From contig JAGPCC010000001.1 of assembly GCA_018058245.1 (NCBI GenBank), positions 1-64,000 on the forward strand: a DNA stretch of 64,000 bases. Direction: 5' to 3'. Below, one piece after another: positions 48,927-57,294 of the stretch. The DNA is from Verrucomicrobiales bacterium. Lineage in GTDB: Bacteria > Verrucomicrobiota > Verrucomicrobiia > Verrucomicrobiales > DEV007. A program made the position numbers and the translations under genes. A model generated the notes under the pieces. That model was not told where the DNA came from and did not search any database. It was given only the letters and a program-made list of their open reading frames with translations. The first letter of the stretch is position 1; every line of letters begins with the position of its first letter.

Positions 48927-51100
48927 TCGTCGTTGGAATCCTCTCGCTGAGTGGAGCCTTCTAATGTCTGCGCCGCTATCGAGTTCGCGCGACTGCGGCT
49001 GATGATCGTAGAAATCGTCTGATTGATGTAGGCAACAAGGTCATCCGGATAACGAACAAACTGACACTTTTCGAGGACATCTTCTCTGGGATAGCGAATC
49101 GGATTTTCGCGGAGACTCGATTCGATCATCGGGATCGAATCGCGATTCGGGGAGGCGTATTGAAGGTGGTTTGCAGAAGAAGCGGAATTCCCTGCCTCGA
49201 CCATAAATCGAACAAATTGATCCGCCCTCTTCGGGTTTTTTGAATCCCGACTAATCGCGAAGCTATCAACCCAGAGAGGAGCGCCTTCCTGGGGAATGAC
49301 GACCGTGATTCCCGAGGTATCTTCTGCCAATTCGAGGGCATCGCCGCTGTAGGAAACGATCAGATCCAGTTCCCCCGCGCTCAGCTTTTCTAACGCGGTG
49401 GAAAAATCCATCATCGATGACGTGATATCCGGAAAACGAGCCGCCAGCTTAGCTGCGGCGAGATCGACATCGTGCTTCGTCGAGGTTGCGGGATCGACTC
49501 CTTCTGCGAGGAGCGCCAACCAGATCAGATCGGTAGGTTCATCGAGGATCGCAGTCCGCAAATCGTCCCTCCAGAGCAAATCCCAACTTGGTGTTGCTCC
49601 TTGCAATGCCTCGCTATTGCCCGCCAGAACCGTGGTCCCCCAAAGATAGGGAACGGAATATCGAAAGTCCGGATCTACCGGTGAACGAAGAAAAAATGCA
49701 CTAGGATTCACAGGGGAGGTTCCCGTCGAAAAGTGATTTTCCTTGAGAAGCCGCAGATCCATCAACTCCTGTAGGGATGCTTCATCCGTCACGATTACAT
49801 CAAATTTGTCGGGTGTGGACGCCAGCATTTGCTTCAAGGTTTCCGAGTTCTCAGCCTCGGTCACGATGACCCGAGAATTCGTTTCCCTTTCAAACTTCTC
49901 CACCACTTCCGGTGTAAGATAGTTTTTCCATATCAATAACGAGATCTCGTCTTTTTCAGCGTTCGCCCGAACTAGGTCAAAGACCTTTTTCAACCCCTGA
50001 TTCACCTCACTCTGTCGTGCAGGACTGGACTGGGCATCGAGTTGGCAGCGGGAGAGAACTTCTGGATGCAAATAGAGAGTAGGATCCTTGAGGACTTCTT
50101 GCGAAAGAAATGGTTTCGCTGCTTTGTTAACAGAAGCACACAGCAGTGAGTTCGAGTTCAATGCCGCGATCTCGGGTTCACAAAGAAAGTTCAGGAACTG
50201 ATGGGCAGCGTCAAGATGCGGAGACTCACGCGAAATCACAAAACTGTCGACCCAGAGTGGTGCCCCCTCCTCCGGAATAAAATAACCGATATTTTCATTC
50301 TCTTCGGCGAGAACGGCGGCATCGCTGCTGTAGGTCATACTGATCCAGCAATCTCCACTGAGGAGTTTTTCGCGGATTTCCAAAATATCAACGAAGCGAC
50401 TCTGCAACTGGTCCGCCTGAGTGAGTAGAGATTTTGTAGCTTCCTCAATTACCGCCGAGTTCTGCTCGTTGATATCCTGCCCCATCGAGAGCAAGGCAGC
50501 GGCGTAGACGTCAAACCCGTCGTCCACCATGAGTACTTTTCCCCGGTACTTTTCATCCCAAAGCACTTTCCAGCTCTGGGCAGGTTCCTCGATTTTGTCC
50601 GTTCGATAGGCCACCAGGGTTGTTCCCCACATGTAGGGAACGGAATACTTGTTTTCCGGGTCGTGCCTCAATCCAAGAAATTTCCAATCAAGATTGTCGT
50701 ACTGGGGGATCAGATCACGATTCACTGGCTGGAGCAATTGAAGTTCGATCAAATCCGCAAGTGCTCCGCCGTCTGTCACGACAAGATCTATCTCGGCCGG
50801 ATTCGAACGGAGAATTCCCCGCATCTCATCAAGGTTCGAAAACAGTCGGAACTTCACCGGAATTCCAGTGCGTTCCGAAAAAGTGGAAACGACTTCCGGA
50901 GCGAAATACTCATCCCACGTAAGAATAACGAGAGGTTCGACCTCCTTCGAATCTGACGCAGCGTTCTCGGTCGCCTCCGCCTTCTCCGCGATACCGACTC
51001 CGGTCGCATCTTTATCTTCGCAGTTGGAAAAGAAGACTGACACGAATCCGCACAATGCTAGCAATCGGACTGTAACGCTAGACGTAGCGGGATTTTTCAT
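48923..51100 (-). CDS. Tandem PotD-type polyamine-binding lipoprotein
   Basis: A 725-residue exported protein with two periplasmic-binding-protein domains in one chain, about 56-375 and 385-700, each of PotD (spermidine/putrescine) type. Both contain YSVPYxWGTT and the ligand-site hallmark EGAPLWVDSF (Trp283-x-Asp285 and Trp610-x-Asp612, like Trp255-x-Asp257 of E. coli PotD). The N-terminal signal ends VFFSNC with Cys27, a non-consensus lipobox, so membrane anchoring is probable but not certain. No transport permease or ATPase is nearby; instead the stop codon overlaps the start of a hybrid histidine kinase, arguing for a sensory role. A duplicated single-chain arrangement is unusual. Confidence 0.9.
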   Translation of the reverse strand: MKNPATSSVTVRLLALCGFVSVFFSNCEDKDATGVGIAEKAEATENAASDSKEVEPLVILTWDEYFAPEVVSTFSERTGIPVKFRLFSNLDEMRGILRSNPAEIDLVVTDGGALADLIELQLLQPVNRDLIPQYDNLDWKFLGLRHDPENKYSVPYMWGTTLVAYRTDKIEEPAQSWKVLWDEKYRGKVLMVDDGFDVYAAALLSMGQDINEQNSAVIEEATKSLLTQADQLQSRFVDILEIREKLLSGDCWISMTYSSDAAVLAEENENIGYFIPEEGAPLWVDSFVISRESPHLDAAHQFLNFLCEPEIAALNSNSLLCASVNKAAKPFLSQEVLKDPTLYLHPEVLSRCQLDAQSSPARQSEVNQGLKKVFDLVRANAEKDEISLLIWKNYLTPEVVEKFERETNSRVIVTEAENSETLKQMLASTPDKFDVIVTDEASLQELMDLRLLKENHFSTGTSPVNPSAFFLRSPVDPDFRYSVPYLWGTTVLAGNSEALQGATPSWDLLWRDDLRTAILDEPTDLIWLALLAEGVDPATSTKHDVDLAAAKLAARFPDITSSMMDFSTALEKLSAGELDLIVSYSGDALELAEDTSGITVVIPQEGAPLWVDSFAISRDSKNPKRADQFVRFMVEAGNSASSANHLQYASPNRDSIPMIESSLRENPIRYPREDVLEKCQFVRYPDDLVAYINQTISTIISRSRANSIAAQTLEGSTQREDSNDE

Positions 51101-51341
51101 ACAAAGAAAGATTTTAATGAATTACGTAGGATTACGGATACTTAAACATAATTTCAATAAAAATCAAGAATTATCATAAAATTGACGGTTGTTAATTTTG
51201 AAGAGTAGCCACGCAATTCGAAGATTTTTAAAAAATCCTCCATTTTTGCCTTGCAAATATGAGAGAAACTGCAATTCTGCGAGAGATGGAGGAGTAAGTA
51301 ATTCCTCGTACCACAAAAACTCAAAATTCATCGATCAGGCC

Positions 51342-51830
51342 ATGCAGGGAAAAGTAATCATCGCAGATTCAGGACTCGGATTAGGCGTTTTTGCAAAAGT
51401 CGACCTTCATCCGAGAGAATTGATCTTTTATCTCAACGGGAAATTGATCGATTTCGGAGCCTCCATTGAGCACATGGGAGAATACTCCGTTCAAGTCGGT
51501 CCGCGTGACTATGTCGATCCCATCTCACCAGCCCGATTTCTGAATCACTCCTGTCTCCCCAACTCCGGATTCATCGATGATGTCGCACTGATCGCTCTTG
51601 GGCCAATCAAAGCAGGGGAAGAAATTCGCTTTGATTACTCTACCACGATGCTCGAAAGACACTGGGAGCTCGATTGTCTCTGTGGTGCGCCGACCTGTCG
51701 GGAGGTAATCACCGATTTTGATCTCCTCCCCCTCCCCTTGCAGAAGCAATATCTCGGTCTTGGCATCGTTCAAAATTTCATTCTCGATGAAATGGTTGCC
51801 ATCGCTGACCAAGCGCGACAAATCGCCTGA
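51342..51830 (+). CDS. SET-domain protein (putative lysine methyltransferase)
   Basis: A 162-residue protein with a compact SET domain: GLGLGVFAK at the N-terminus, then RFLNHSCLPNSG (pseudoknot motif with NH), GEEIRFDYS and a post-SET cysteine cluster CLCGAPTC. SET domains transfer methyl groups to protein lysines using SAM; bacterial examples such as Chlamydia NUE methylate histone-like proteins. The Cys arrangement suggests a zinc-stabilised post-SET region. The ATG at 51342 is preferred; an upstream in-frame start (51189) would add about 51 residues with no family resemblance. It is divergent from the PotD-like gene across an AT-rich region. Confidence 0.88.
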   Translation: MQGKVIIADSGLGLGVFAKVDLHPRELIFYLNGKLIDFGASIEHMGEYSVQVGPRDYVDPISPARFLNHSCLPNSGFIDDVALIALGPIKAGEEIRFDYSTTMLERHWELDCLCGAPTCREVITDFDLLPLPLQKQYLGLGIVQNFILDEMVAIADQARQIA

Positions 51831-51921
51831 TGAACCTGATCGCTGTGTTCGTGCAGAACCCCAGTTTGTCAAACAGGCCGCCAGTTGCTATCCCGTGGCG
51901 ATCCCTTACCTTTCGCCTTTT

Positions 51922-52260
51922 ATGAGGGGTTCATCCATTGCCATTCTTGTCACTGTATTCCTGGCCCTATTGGTCGCCGTGAGCGATTATTATCTGAAGC
52001 ACGCGAGCACCGCGAGTCATCCGTTTCTCAACCGCAACTTTGTGATTGGATTGATTATCACTGCACTTTGTAGTTTTGGATGGGTTTTGGTGATGCCTCA
52101 CTTGAAGCTCGCTTACATCGGAGTGATTTACAGTCTGACGGTCGTTCTCTCCCTCTGTCTTGTGGGCACCGTTTTTTTCGGCGAGACCTTAAAAGTGAGT
52201 GAATGGGTCGGCGTTGGCCTCGCCGTGACTTCGTTACTGCTCCTCTACCGGGTCGCTTAA
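51922..52260 (+). CDS. Small four-helix DMT/SMR-like membrane protein
   Basis: A 112-residue protein made almost entirely of four hydrophobic segments (about 5-20, 33-54, 58-80 and 88-108), the size and layout of small multidrug resistance or single EamA-half transporters. The sequence SLLLLY at the end and GEWVGV-like stretch before it (SEWVGVGLAVTSLLLL) resemble EmrE TM4. The signature Glu14 of EmrE is not at the expected place; an Asp occurs in TM1 (SDYYLKHAS). Substrate unknown. The start ATG at 51922 lies 91 bases after the SET gene. Confidence 0.75.
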   Translation: MRGSSIAILVTVFLALLVAVSDYYLKHASTASHPFLNRNFVIGLIITALCSFGWVLVMPHLKLAYIGVIYSLTVVLSLCLVGTVFFGETLKVSEWVGVGLAVTSLLLLYRVA

Positions 52261-52417
52261 AGTTCCGATGATGCGTCGTAGATGCCAATGAAGATGGGAC
52301 GAGCAAAAAAGCCCGGAGCCCGATTCTTCACGCATCTGCTGCCGCCGAATTTCCCATCGGACCGTGTCGTCGAGATGATTCCAGTGATCCCGCTAGATCC
52401 GTCTCCCTGCAATCCCT

Positions 52418-55153
52418 TCACCGACCGAGCAAAAATGGACCCGCGAGGTTCACTGCCCAGTAGAATCCGTTCACCGGGAGTGGATCGTCTTGCATCGGCT
52501 CGGTTTTATCGCGTATCGCGACGAGCCATTTCCGCTGGGTTGCAGAGAGGGCACCGCCTACGCCCGCTTGCGGGATTCCCGTATAAAATTCTTTCATGAT
52601 GCCGACCGTCGCAACGTCGCTGATGGGCCACAGCGTCGATACGACATTTTCCGCTCCCGCCATTCGGAATCCGCGTCGAATCCCTAGCACTCCATCCCCG
52701 GAGGTCGCTTCCCCGGTCGCGGTGTCACAGGCGCTCAGAACTATCAGGAGCGTGCCTTCCAGGTCAAACTCGGCGACCTCGTTCGCCATGAGGACTCCGT
52801 CATTCATCGGGTCGGGAACGATCCCACGAGACCAGGCCGCTACGGTATCTCCCGATCCCGCGAGCGCGAGCCAACTTCCGAACATCGGGTTCTGAAAACC
52901 GGCGATTTCCTCCGGGACAAAAGGGGCCGTTTGACGGGCCGCGTCAACTGGTTCGAGCGCAGAGGGTAGGTAGACCCCATGGGTCGCGACGTGGAGCAGA
53001 TAGGGACGATCCACTCCCGAACGCAGATTGGATTCGGATGCGTCCAGCCCTTTCAATGACTTCACGGGACTATGGAGCGTGTCACGGAGGATCGGGCCGA
53101 GCAGGTTGACCTCAAGTTCGGTCCCCTCCAGCGGTTCGATGAATTCCGCGAGGTTTGCCAATCCTGTCGCGCTGAAAGAGGCCAGTAAACCCCGGCGATC
53201 TCCGATTCCGGCATCGGGAAGGGCGGCACCAGTCTTGAAGACAGGATTCCCCACCAGAAATGCGCCCCTCGACGGATCCACCGTGACTGGCTTCCGGATG
53301 ATCTCCCGAGCGGAGGAGAGGTATCGCAGATCGTGCTGCTCGACGAAAAACCGACCATCCTTCCCGACAAGGCAGGCGAAGGGGACAAAACTCAGGGTTG
53401 ATTCCGGACAGATCAAAATCGAAGCATTCGGCGGGAAACTGGATTCGAGCGGCGAGAGTAGATCACGGTGCAAAGTGGCCATCGTTTTCCTCGCCGTCTC
53501 GTTCGCGTTTTCGATCTCTTCTCCCGCCCCAAAAAAGGAAACCATCGCCGAGATCACACCATCGGTTTCTGCGGCTTCACAACAGTCAAAAAATTCCACT
53601 CGCGAGCGTGTCACGAGGACTACTCCGTAGCGAGTCTCAAAATTCGCTTCCCCCGAGTAACGATCGTAACGCAAGTAATCGAGGAGCACCTCGTTCTCTG
53701 CGAGCGAACTTTGGAGACTCGCGAGAGTAGTATTTTGCGTGACTGGGAAGAGATCTTTTGCTCCGGTCGCAGTGAGTAAACCCCGATAGGTATCGCGTAC
53801 GAGAGATTCGAGTTCCGGGATGCTAGTGCCGGTACTCCCGCCACCGAGGTAGGCGGTCCGATATTGCGCCCTCGCCTCAGCCAGGCTTCGCCGCGCCGTT
53901 TCGATCACTGGGTCGGTGGAGTGTTTCGAAAGTTGAGACTCCGCGACGAGGCTATCGCTCACGATCCCTTTCTGTCGGAGAAGAAACTCCTCGATCGCTC
54001 TCGCGTCCCCGAGGTTGGCGAAAAGATGATGCGATTTGAACTTGTCCTGATAGGCGAGTCTCTGCCGCTCATCGGTAAACTGCAGCATCGCGTCGAACTG
54101 ACGGAACTCCACCTCCGCGCAGGTGCGTGCGGCCTCTACTGCGGCATTGGTATCACCGCTGGCTAGAGCGGTGAGGCCGAGACCGTAGAGTCCCTCCTGC
54201 CGATCTGGGTGATCTGCTCGCAACACTCGTTGGTAAATGGCATCAGACTCCAAATAAGCTTCTCGCGCTGCCGGATATTGCCCCAGCTCGCGATGGGAAT
54301 CCCCGATTCGTCGCAGTGCCTCGGCCACTTCCACGTGATCTCGTGTCCCGAGAGAACTGACTCGTCCGTCCAGCGCTTGAGTATAGAGAGCCAACGCCGC
54401 CGCCGGACGCCCTCCTGCTCGTTCGATTTCCCCGAGGAAGAGAATCACTTCGAGGGTATCCGGATGCGTCGGACCAGACTCACGCAAAAACACCTCGACC
54501 GCTGCTTTGACGAGGGTTGTCGCTTCGAGAATCTCCTTTCGATAGTACAACAGTCCTCCCAGGTTCGCTCGGGATCTCGCGGTGTCGAGCGCGTCCGCCC
54601 CCAAATGTTGCGTTCGGATCGCGAGGGCATCCCGGTAGAGGCTCTCTGCTCCCCCGAGGTCCCCGATGCACCAGAGAAGGCCCGCAAGGTTGTTCATCGC
54701 CGGAACGGTCCCGACACTTCCTTTTCCCTCCCGCTGCTCGCGGATGGCGAGTGCATTCCGATTCAGTTCCTCTGCCGCCTGGAAGTCGCCGAGCACTTGA
54801 TGCAGCGCAGCAAGATTATTCTGGATCTGCGCTGCGATGGCGCTGTCGGCACCCTGGAGTTCAGATGCCATCACGAGACACTCCTCATAGGCGGTCAGTG
54901 ATTCCCCGTACTTCCCCAGTCGTTGCTCCAGGTTCGCGAGTTCGTTGGTAAAGGCGAGGCGATGCTGCGAAGGCGCGGCTCCCGAGAAAAAGGAAACCAA
55001 TTCGTGCGCCACCTCACGGGCGGCGAGCCAGTCACCGGTCTCCTGCAGTTTGCGGCATCGGGCAAACGCATCACGATGGGACTGCGTCAGCTCCTGCGTC
55101 TGGCCCTGACACGTGAGCATCAGAATCGCGAAAAAATGAAAAAGCAATTTCAT
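52418..55153 (-). CDS. Secreted TPR-CHAT domain protein
   Basis: About 911 residues from the ATG at 55153, opening a signal peptide (MKLLFHFFAILMLTCQGQTQ). Residues about 30-390 are tetratricopeptide repeats (pattern with NLAxLxxxxGxxxxAexLxxxAL seen at least eight times). The C-terminal CHAT domain (about 570-911) is of caspase-like fold with catalytic His in LLHVATHGVY (about 721) and Cys in LSACDTATGE (about 806), so likely a protease. Export is unusual for CHAT-TPR proteins in defence systems, but common in multicellular or predatory lineages where they may act in the envelope. An upstream start (55273) would bury the signal peptide. Confidence 0.86.
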   Translation of the reverse strand: MKLLFHFFAILMLTCQGQTQELTQSHRDAFARCRKLQETGDWLAAREVAHELVSFFSGAAPSQHRLAFTNELANLEQRLGKYGESLTAYEECLVMASELQGADSAIAAQIQNNLAALHQVLGDFQAAEELNRNALAIREQREGKGSVGTVPAMNNLAGLLWCIGDLGGAESLYRDALAIRTQHLGADALDTARSRANLGGLLYYRKEILEATTLVKAAVEVFLRESGPTHPDTLEVILFLGEIERAGGRPAAALALYTQALDGRVSSLGTRDHVEVAEALRRIGDSHRELGQYPAAREAYLESDAIYQRVLRADHPDRQEGLYGLGLTALASGDTNAAVEAARTCAEVEFRQFDAMLQFTDERQRLAYQDKFKSHHLFANLGDARAIEEFLLRQKGIVSDSLVAESQLSKHSTDPVIETARRSLAEARAQYRTAYLGGGSTGTSIPELESLVRDTYRGLLTATGAKDLFPVTQNTTLASLQSSLAENEVLLDYLRYDRYSGEANFETRYGVVLVTRSRVEFFDCCEAAETDGVISAMVSFFGAGEEIENANETARKTMATLHRDLLSPLESSFPPNASILICPESTLSFVPFACLVGKDGRFFVEQHDLRYLSSAREIIRKPVTVDPSRGAFLVGNPVFKTGAALPDAGIGDRRGLLASFSATGLANLAEFIEPLEGTELEVNLLGPILRDTLHSPVKSLKGLDASESNLRSGVDRPYLLHVATHGVYLPSALEPVDAARQTAPFVPEEIAGFQNPMFGSWLALAGSGDTVAAWSRGIVPDPMNDGVLMANEVAEFDLEGTLLIVLSACDTATGEATSGDGVLGIRRGFRMAGAENVVSTLWPISDVATVGIMKEFYTGIPQAGVGGALSATQRKWLVAIRDKTEPMQDDPLPVNGFYWAVNLAGPFLLGR

Positions 55154-55334
55154 CAACGTTCCATTTCCTCGCCTCTCTTTGATTCTGGAATCCTCCCTCG
55201 TTTTTCGATTCGATTCGACTACTGCTCTCTCGATTCTGGGCGGGGCGTTTCCGGGATTCCCTCTTTTTGGCATCTTCTAGTGCTGATTCACAGGGGCCTC
55301 TTTACACGCACCTCGATCTCTTTAAAGTGCAGCC

Positions 55335-57032
55335 ATGTTGGCCAAAGTAAAGTGGGTGCTCCACCCCCCCCCTGATCCTGAACTCGTTCGCAGGTATGCG
55401 AGCTCCATGGGATTGGCCCCGGTCGTGGTTTCTCTCGCTTTGCAGCGGGGATATCACGAGCGAGAAGCGCTCGAACGTTTTCTCTACCCACGCCTGAGTG
55501 ATCTTCGGGATCCCTTCTCCTTACCCGGCGTCGCCGCCGCAGTGGAACGCATCCTGCAGGCCGTCGATGAAAAACAGTCTGTGGTTCTCTACGGCGATTA
55601 TGACGTCGACGGAGTCAGCTCGATCACTCTCCTCTACGCTGTGCTCAGTGCGTTTGGGTTGGAGCCCCGCACATTCCTCCCGACTCGCTTGGAAGAAGGC
55701 TACGGACTCAGCGTCAAGGGCATCGTCAACAGTCTCGACGGCGATCCCCCGGATTTGCTCATTGCCGCCGACTGCGGGACGAACTCACGGGCCGAAGCGG
55801 AGATGTTACAGGAGATGGGGATCGATCTCATCATTCTGGACCATCACGAACCTGCCGTCGAGGGGACCGCAGTATGCGCGGCCCTCGTCAATCCGAAGCT
55901 CGGCGACGAATTCCACTACCTCTGCACGGCGGGCGTCGTGTTCAAGATCGCCCACGCGTTGATGAAAACGCGACCGCTCACAAACTTTGATCTCAAAAGC
56001 TATCTCGATATCGTGGCGCTCGGGACCATCGCCGACATCGTTCCGCTGGAGGGGGAAAATCGTCTTTTTGCGCGGCGGGGCCTCACGCAACTCGATAGAA
56101 CCATTCACCCCGGCCTCATCGCTTTGAAATCCGTCGCCGGAGTGAGCTCGCCCGCACGCACCCATGATGTAGGATTTAAAATCGGCCCTCGTCTGAATGC
56201 CTCGGGTCGGCTCGATACCGCCCTCGCCTCCCTTCGCCTGTTGCTCTGCCAGGACCCTGCCGAAGCCCGTATCCTCGCGGAATCACTCGATCAGCAAAAT
56301 CGGGATCGGCAGGAATTGGAGCTGGCGACCCGCGAAGAGGCCGAGCAAATGATCCGCAACCTTCCCGCAGACCATCTGAGTCACGCCATCGTCGTGGGAG
56401 CGAGAGGTTGGCACCCCGGAGTCGTGGGGATCGTCGCCTCCCGTATTTCCAAGCAATACCACCGACCTGCGTTTATCATCGGAATTGATGAAAACGGTCT
56501 GGGGAAAGGGAGTGGACGGAGCATTCCCGGAGTCTCACTGGTGCAGGGACTCGACTCCTGCCGCGATCTGATCGAGTCGGGCGGAGGACACGAAATGGCA
56601 GCCGGCGTCAGTGTGCGAGAGGAAAATCTCGACGCCTTCCGGGAGGCCATGATCCGCAATGTCCGTGACCAGGTAGATGGCGACACCCTGATTCCGAAGC
56701 TATATCTCGATGCAGAAATCCGTTTCCCGGAGCTCACTCTCGATCTGCTCGACAGCTACGAACTTCTCCGGCCCTTTGGCCAGGCGAATCCCCAGCCACT
56801 GTTTCTATCGACTCGAGTCCAAGTTCTCGGGGAACCCCGTATCATCAAAGAAAAGCATCTGAAATTTCGCTTCGCGCAGGATGGCGTCGAACACGAAGGC
56901 ATCTATTTCAATGGTGCTGAATCGCCCCTTCCCGACCAACCCTGGGACATTGCGTTCACGATAGACCGAAACGAGTTCCGCGGCCGGGTGAAGGTGAATA
57001 TGGTGATTTCGGCGATCCGCAGATCTTCGTAA
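55335..57032 (+). CDS. recJ: Single-stranded-DNA-specific exonuclease RecJ
   Basis: A 565-residue 5'-3' ssDNA exonuclease of the DHH superfamily used in recombination and mismatch repair. The DHH phosphoesterase motifs are clear: LYGDYDVDGVSSITLLY, AADCGT, ILDHHEP and a DHHA1-type tail GGGHEMAAGVSV. An OB-fold C-terminal region (ELTLDLLDSYELLRPFG, LKFRFAQDG) follows. The length is normal. It starts at ATG 55335 and is convergent with recN, whose stop lies 263 bases away. Confidence 0.96.
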   Translation: MLAKVKWVLHPPPDPELVRRYASSMGLAPVVVSLALQRGYHEREALERFLYPRLSDLRDPFSLPGVAAAVERILQAVDEKQSVVLYGDYDVDGVSSITLLYAVLSAFGLEPRTFLPTRLEEGYGLSVKGIVNSLDGDPPDLLIAADCGTNSRAEAEMLQEMGIDLIILDHHEPAVEGTAVCAALVNPKLGDEFHYLCTAGVVFKIAHALMKTRPLTNFDLKSYLDIVALGTIADIVPLEGENRLFARRGLTQLDRTIHPGLIALKSVAGVSSPARTHDVGFKIGPRLNASGRLDTALASLRLLLCQDPAEARILAESLDQQNRDRQELELATREEAEQMIRNLPADHLSHAIVVGARGWHPGVVGIVASRISKQYHRPAFIIGIDENGLGKGSGRSIPGVSLVQGLDSCRDLIESGGGHEMAAGVSVREENLDAFREAMIRNVRDQVDGDTLIPKLYLDAEIRFPELTLDLLDSYELLRPFGQANPQPLFLSTRVQVLGEPRIIKEKHLKFRFAQDGVEHEGIYFNGAESPLPDQPWDIAFTIDRNEFRGRVKVNMVISAIRRSS

Positions 57033-57148
57033 TCGTGCGCCACCGCAGATTCTGCGTTTCGGAAGCGAAGCAACAGAAAATTTTCTCATCGCATGCACTG
57101 CCTCTTCTGACAATGGCAAGCTAATCATTGTTAATATTGTTAAATTTA

Positions 57149-57163
57149 TGACGCGTCGCGTCA
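57149..57163. promoter_or_regulatory. 15-bp perfect palindrome between recJ and recN
   Basis: TGACGCG-T-CGCGTCA is a perfect inverted repeat in the AT-rich spacer between the convergent recJ and recN genes, flanked by ATTTA on both sides. The position fits a transcription terminator (6-bp stem, 3-base loop, weak AT tail), but the half sites also look like a protein-binding dyad. Confidence 0.35.
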
Positions 57164-57294
57164 ATTTATTACGAAAACACTTACCTTCTCCTCCTTCAGG
57201 ATCTTCCTTGAGAGACACTCTTCATGTGCAATCCTAGGAGTCATCGTCGTGCGGACTTGCCGGAAGCGAAGCAAAAATGCCGAACCCGACGAAC

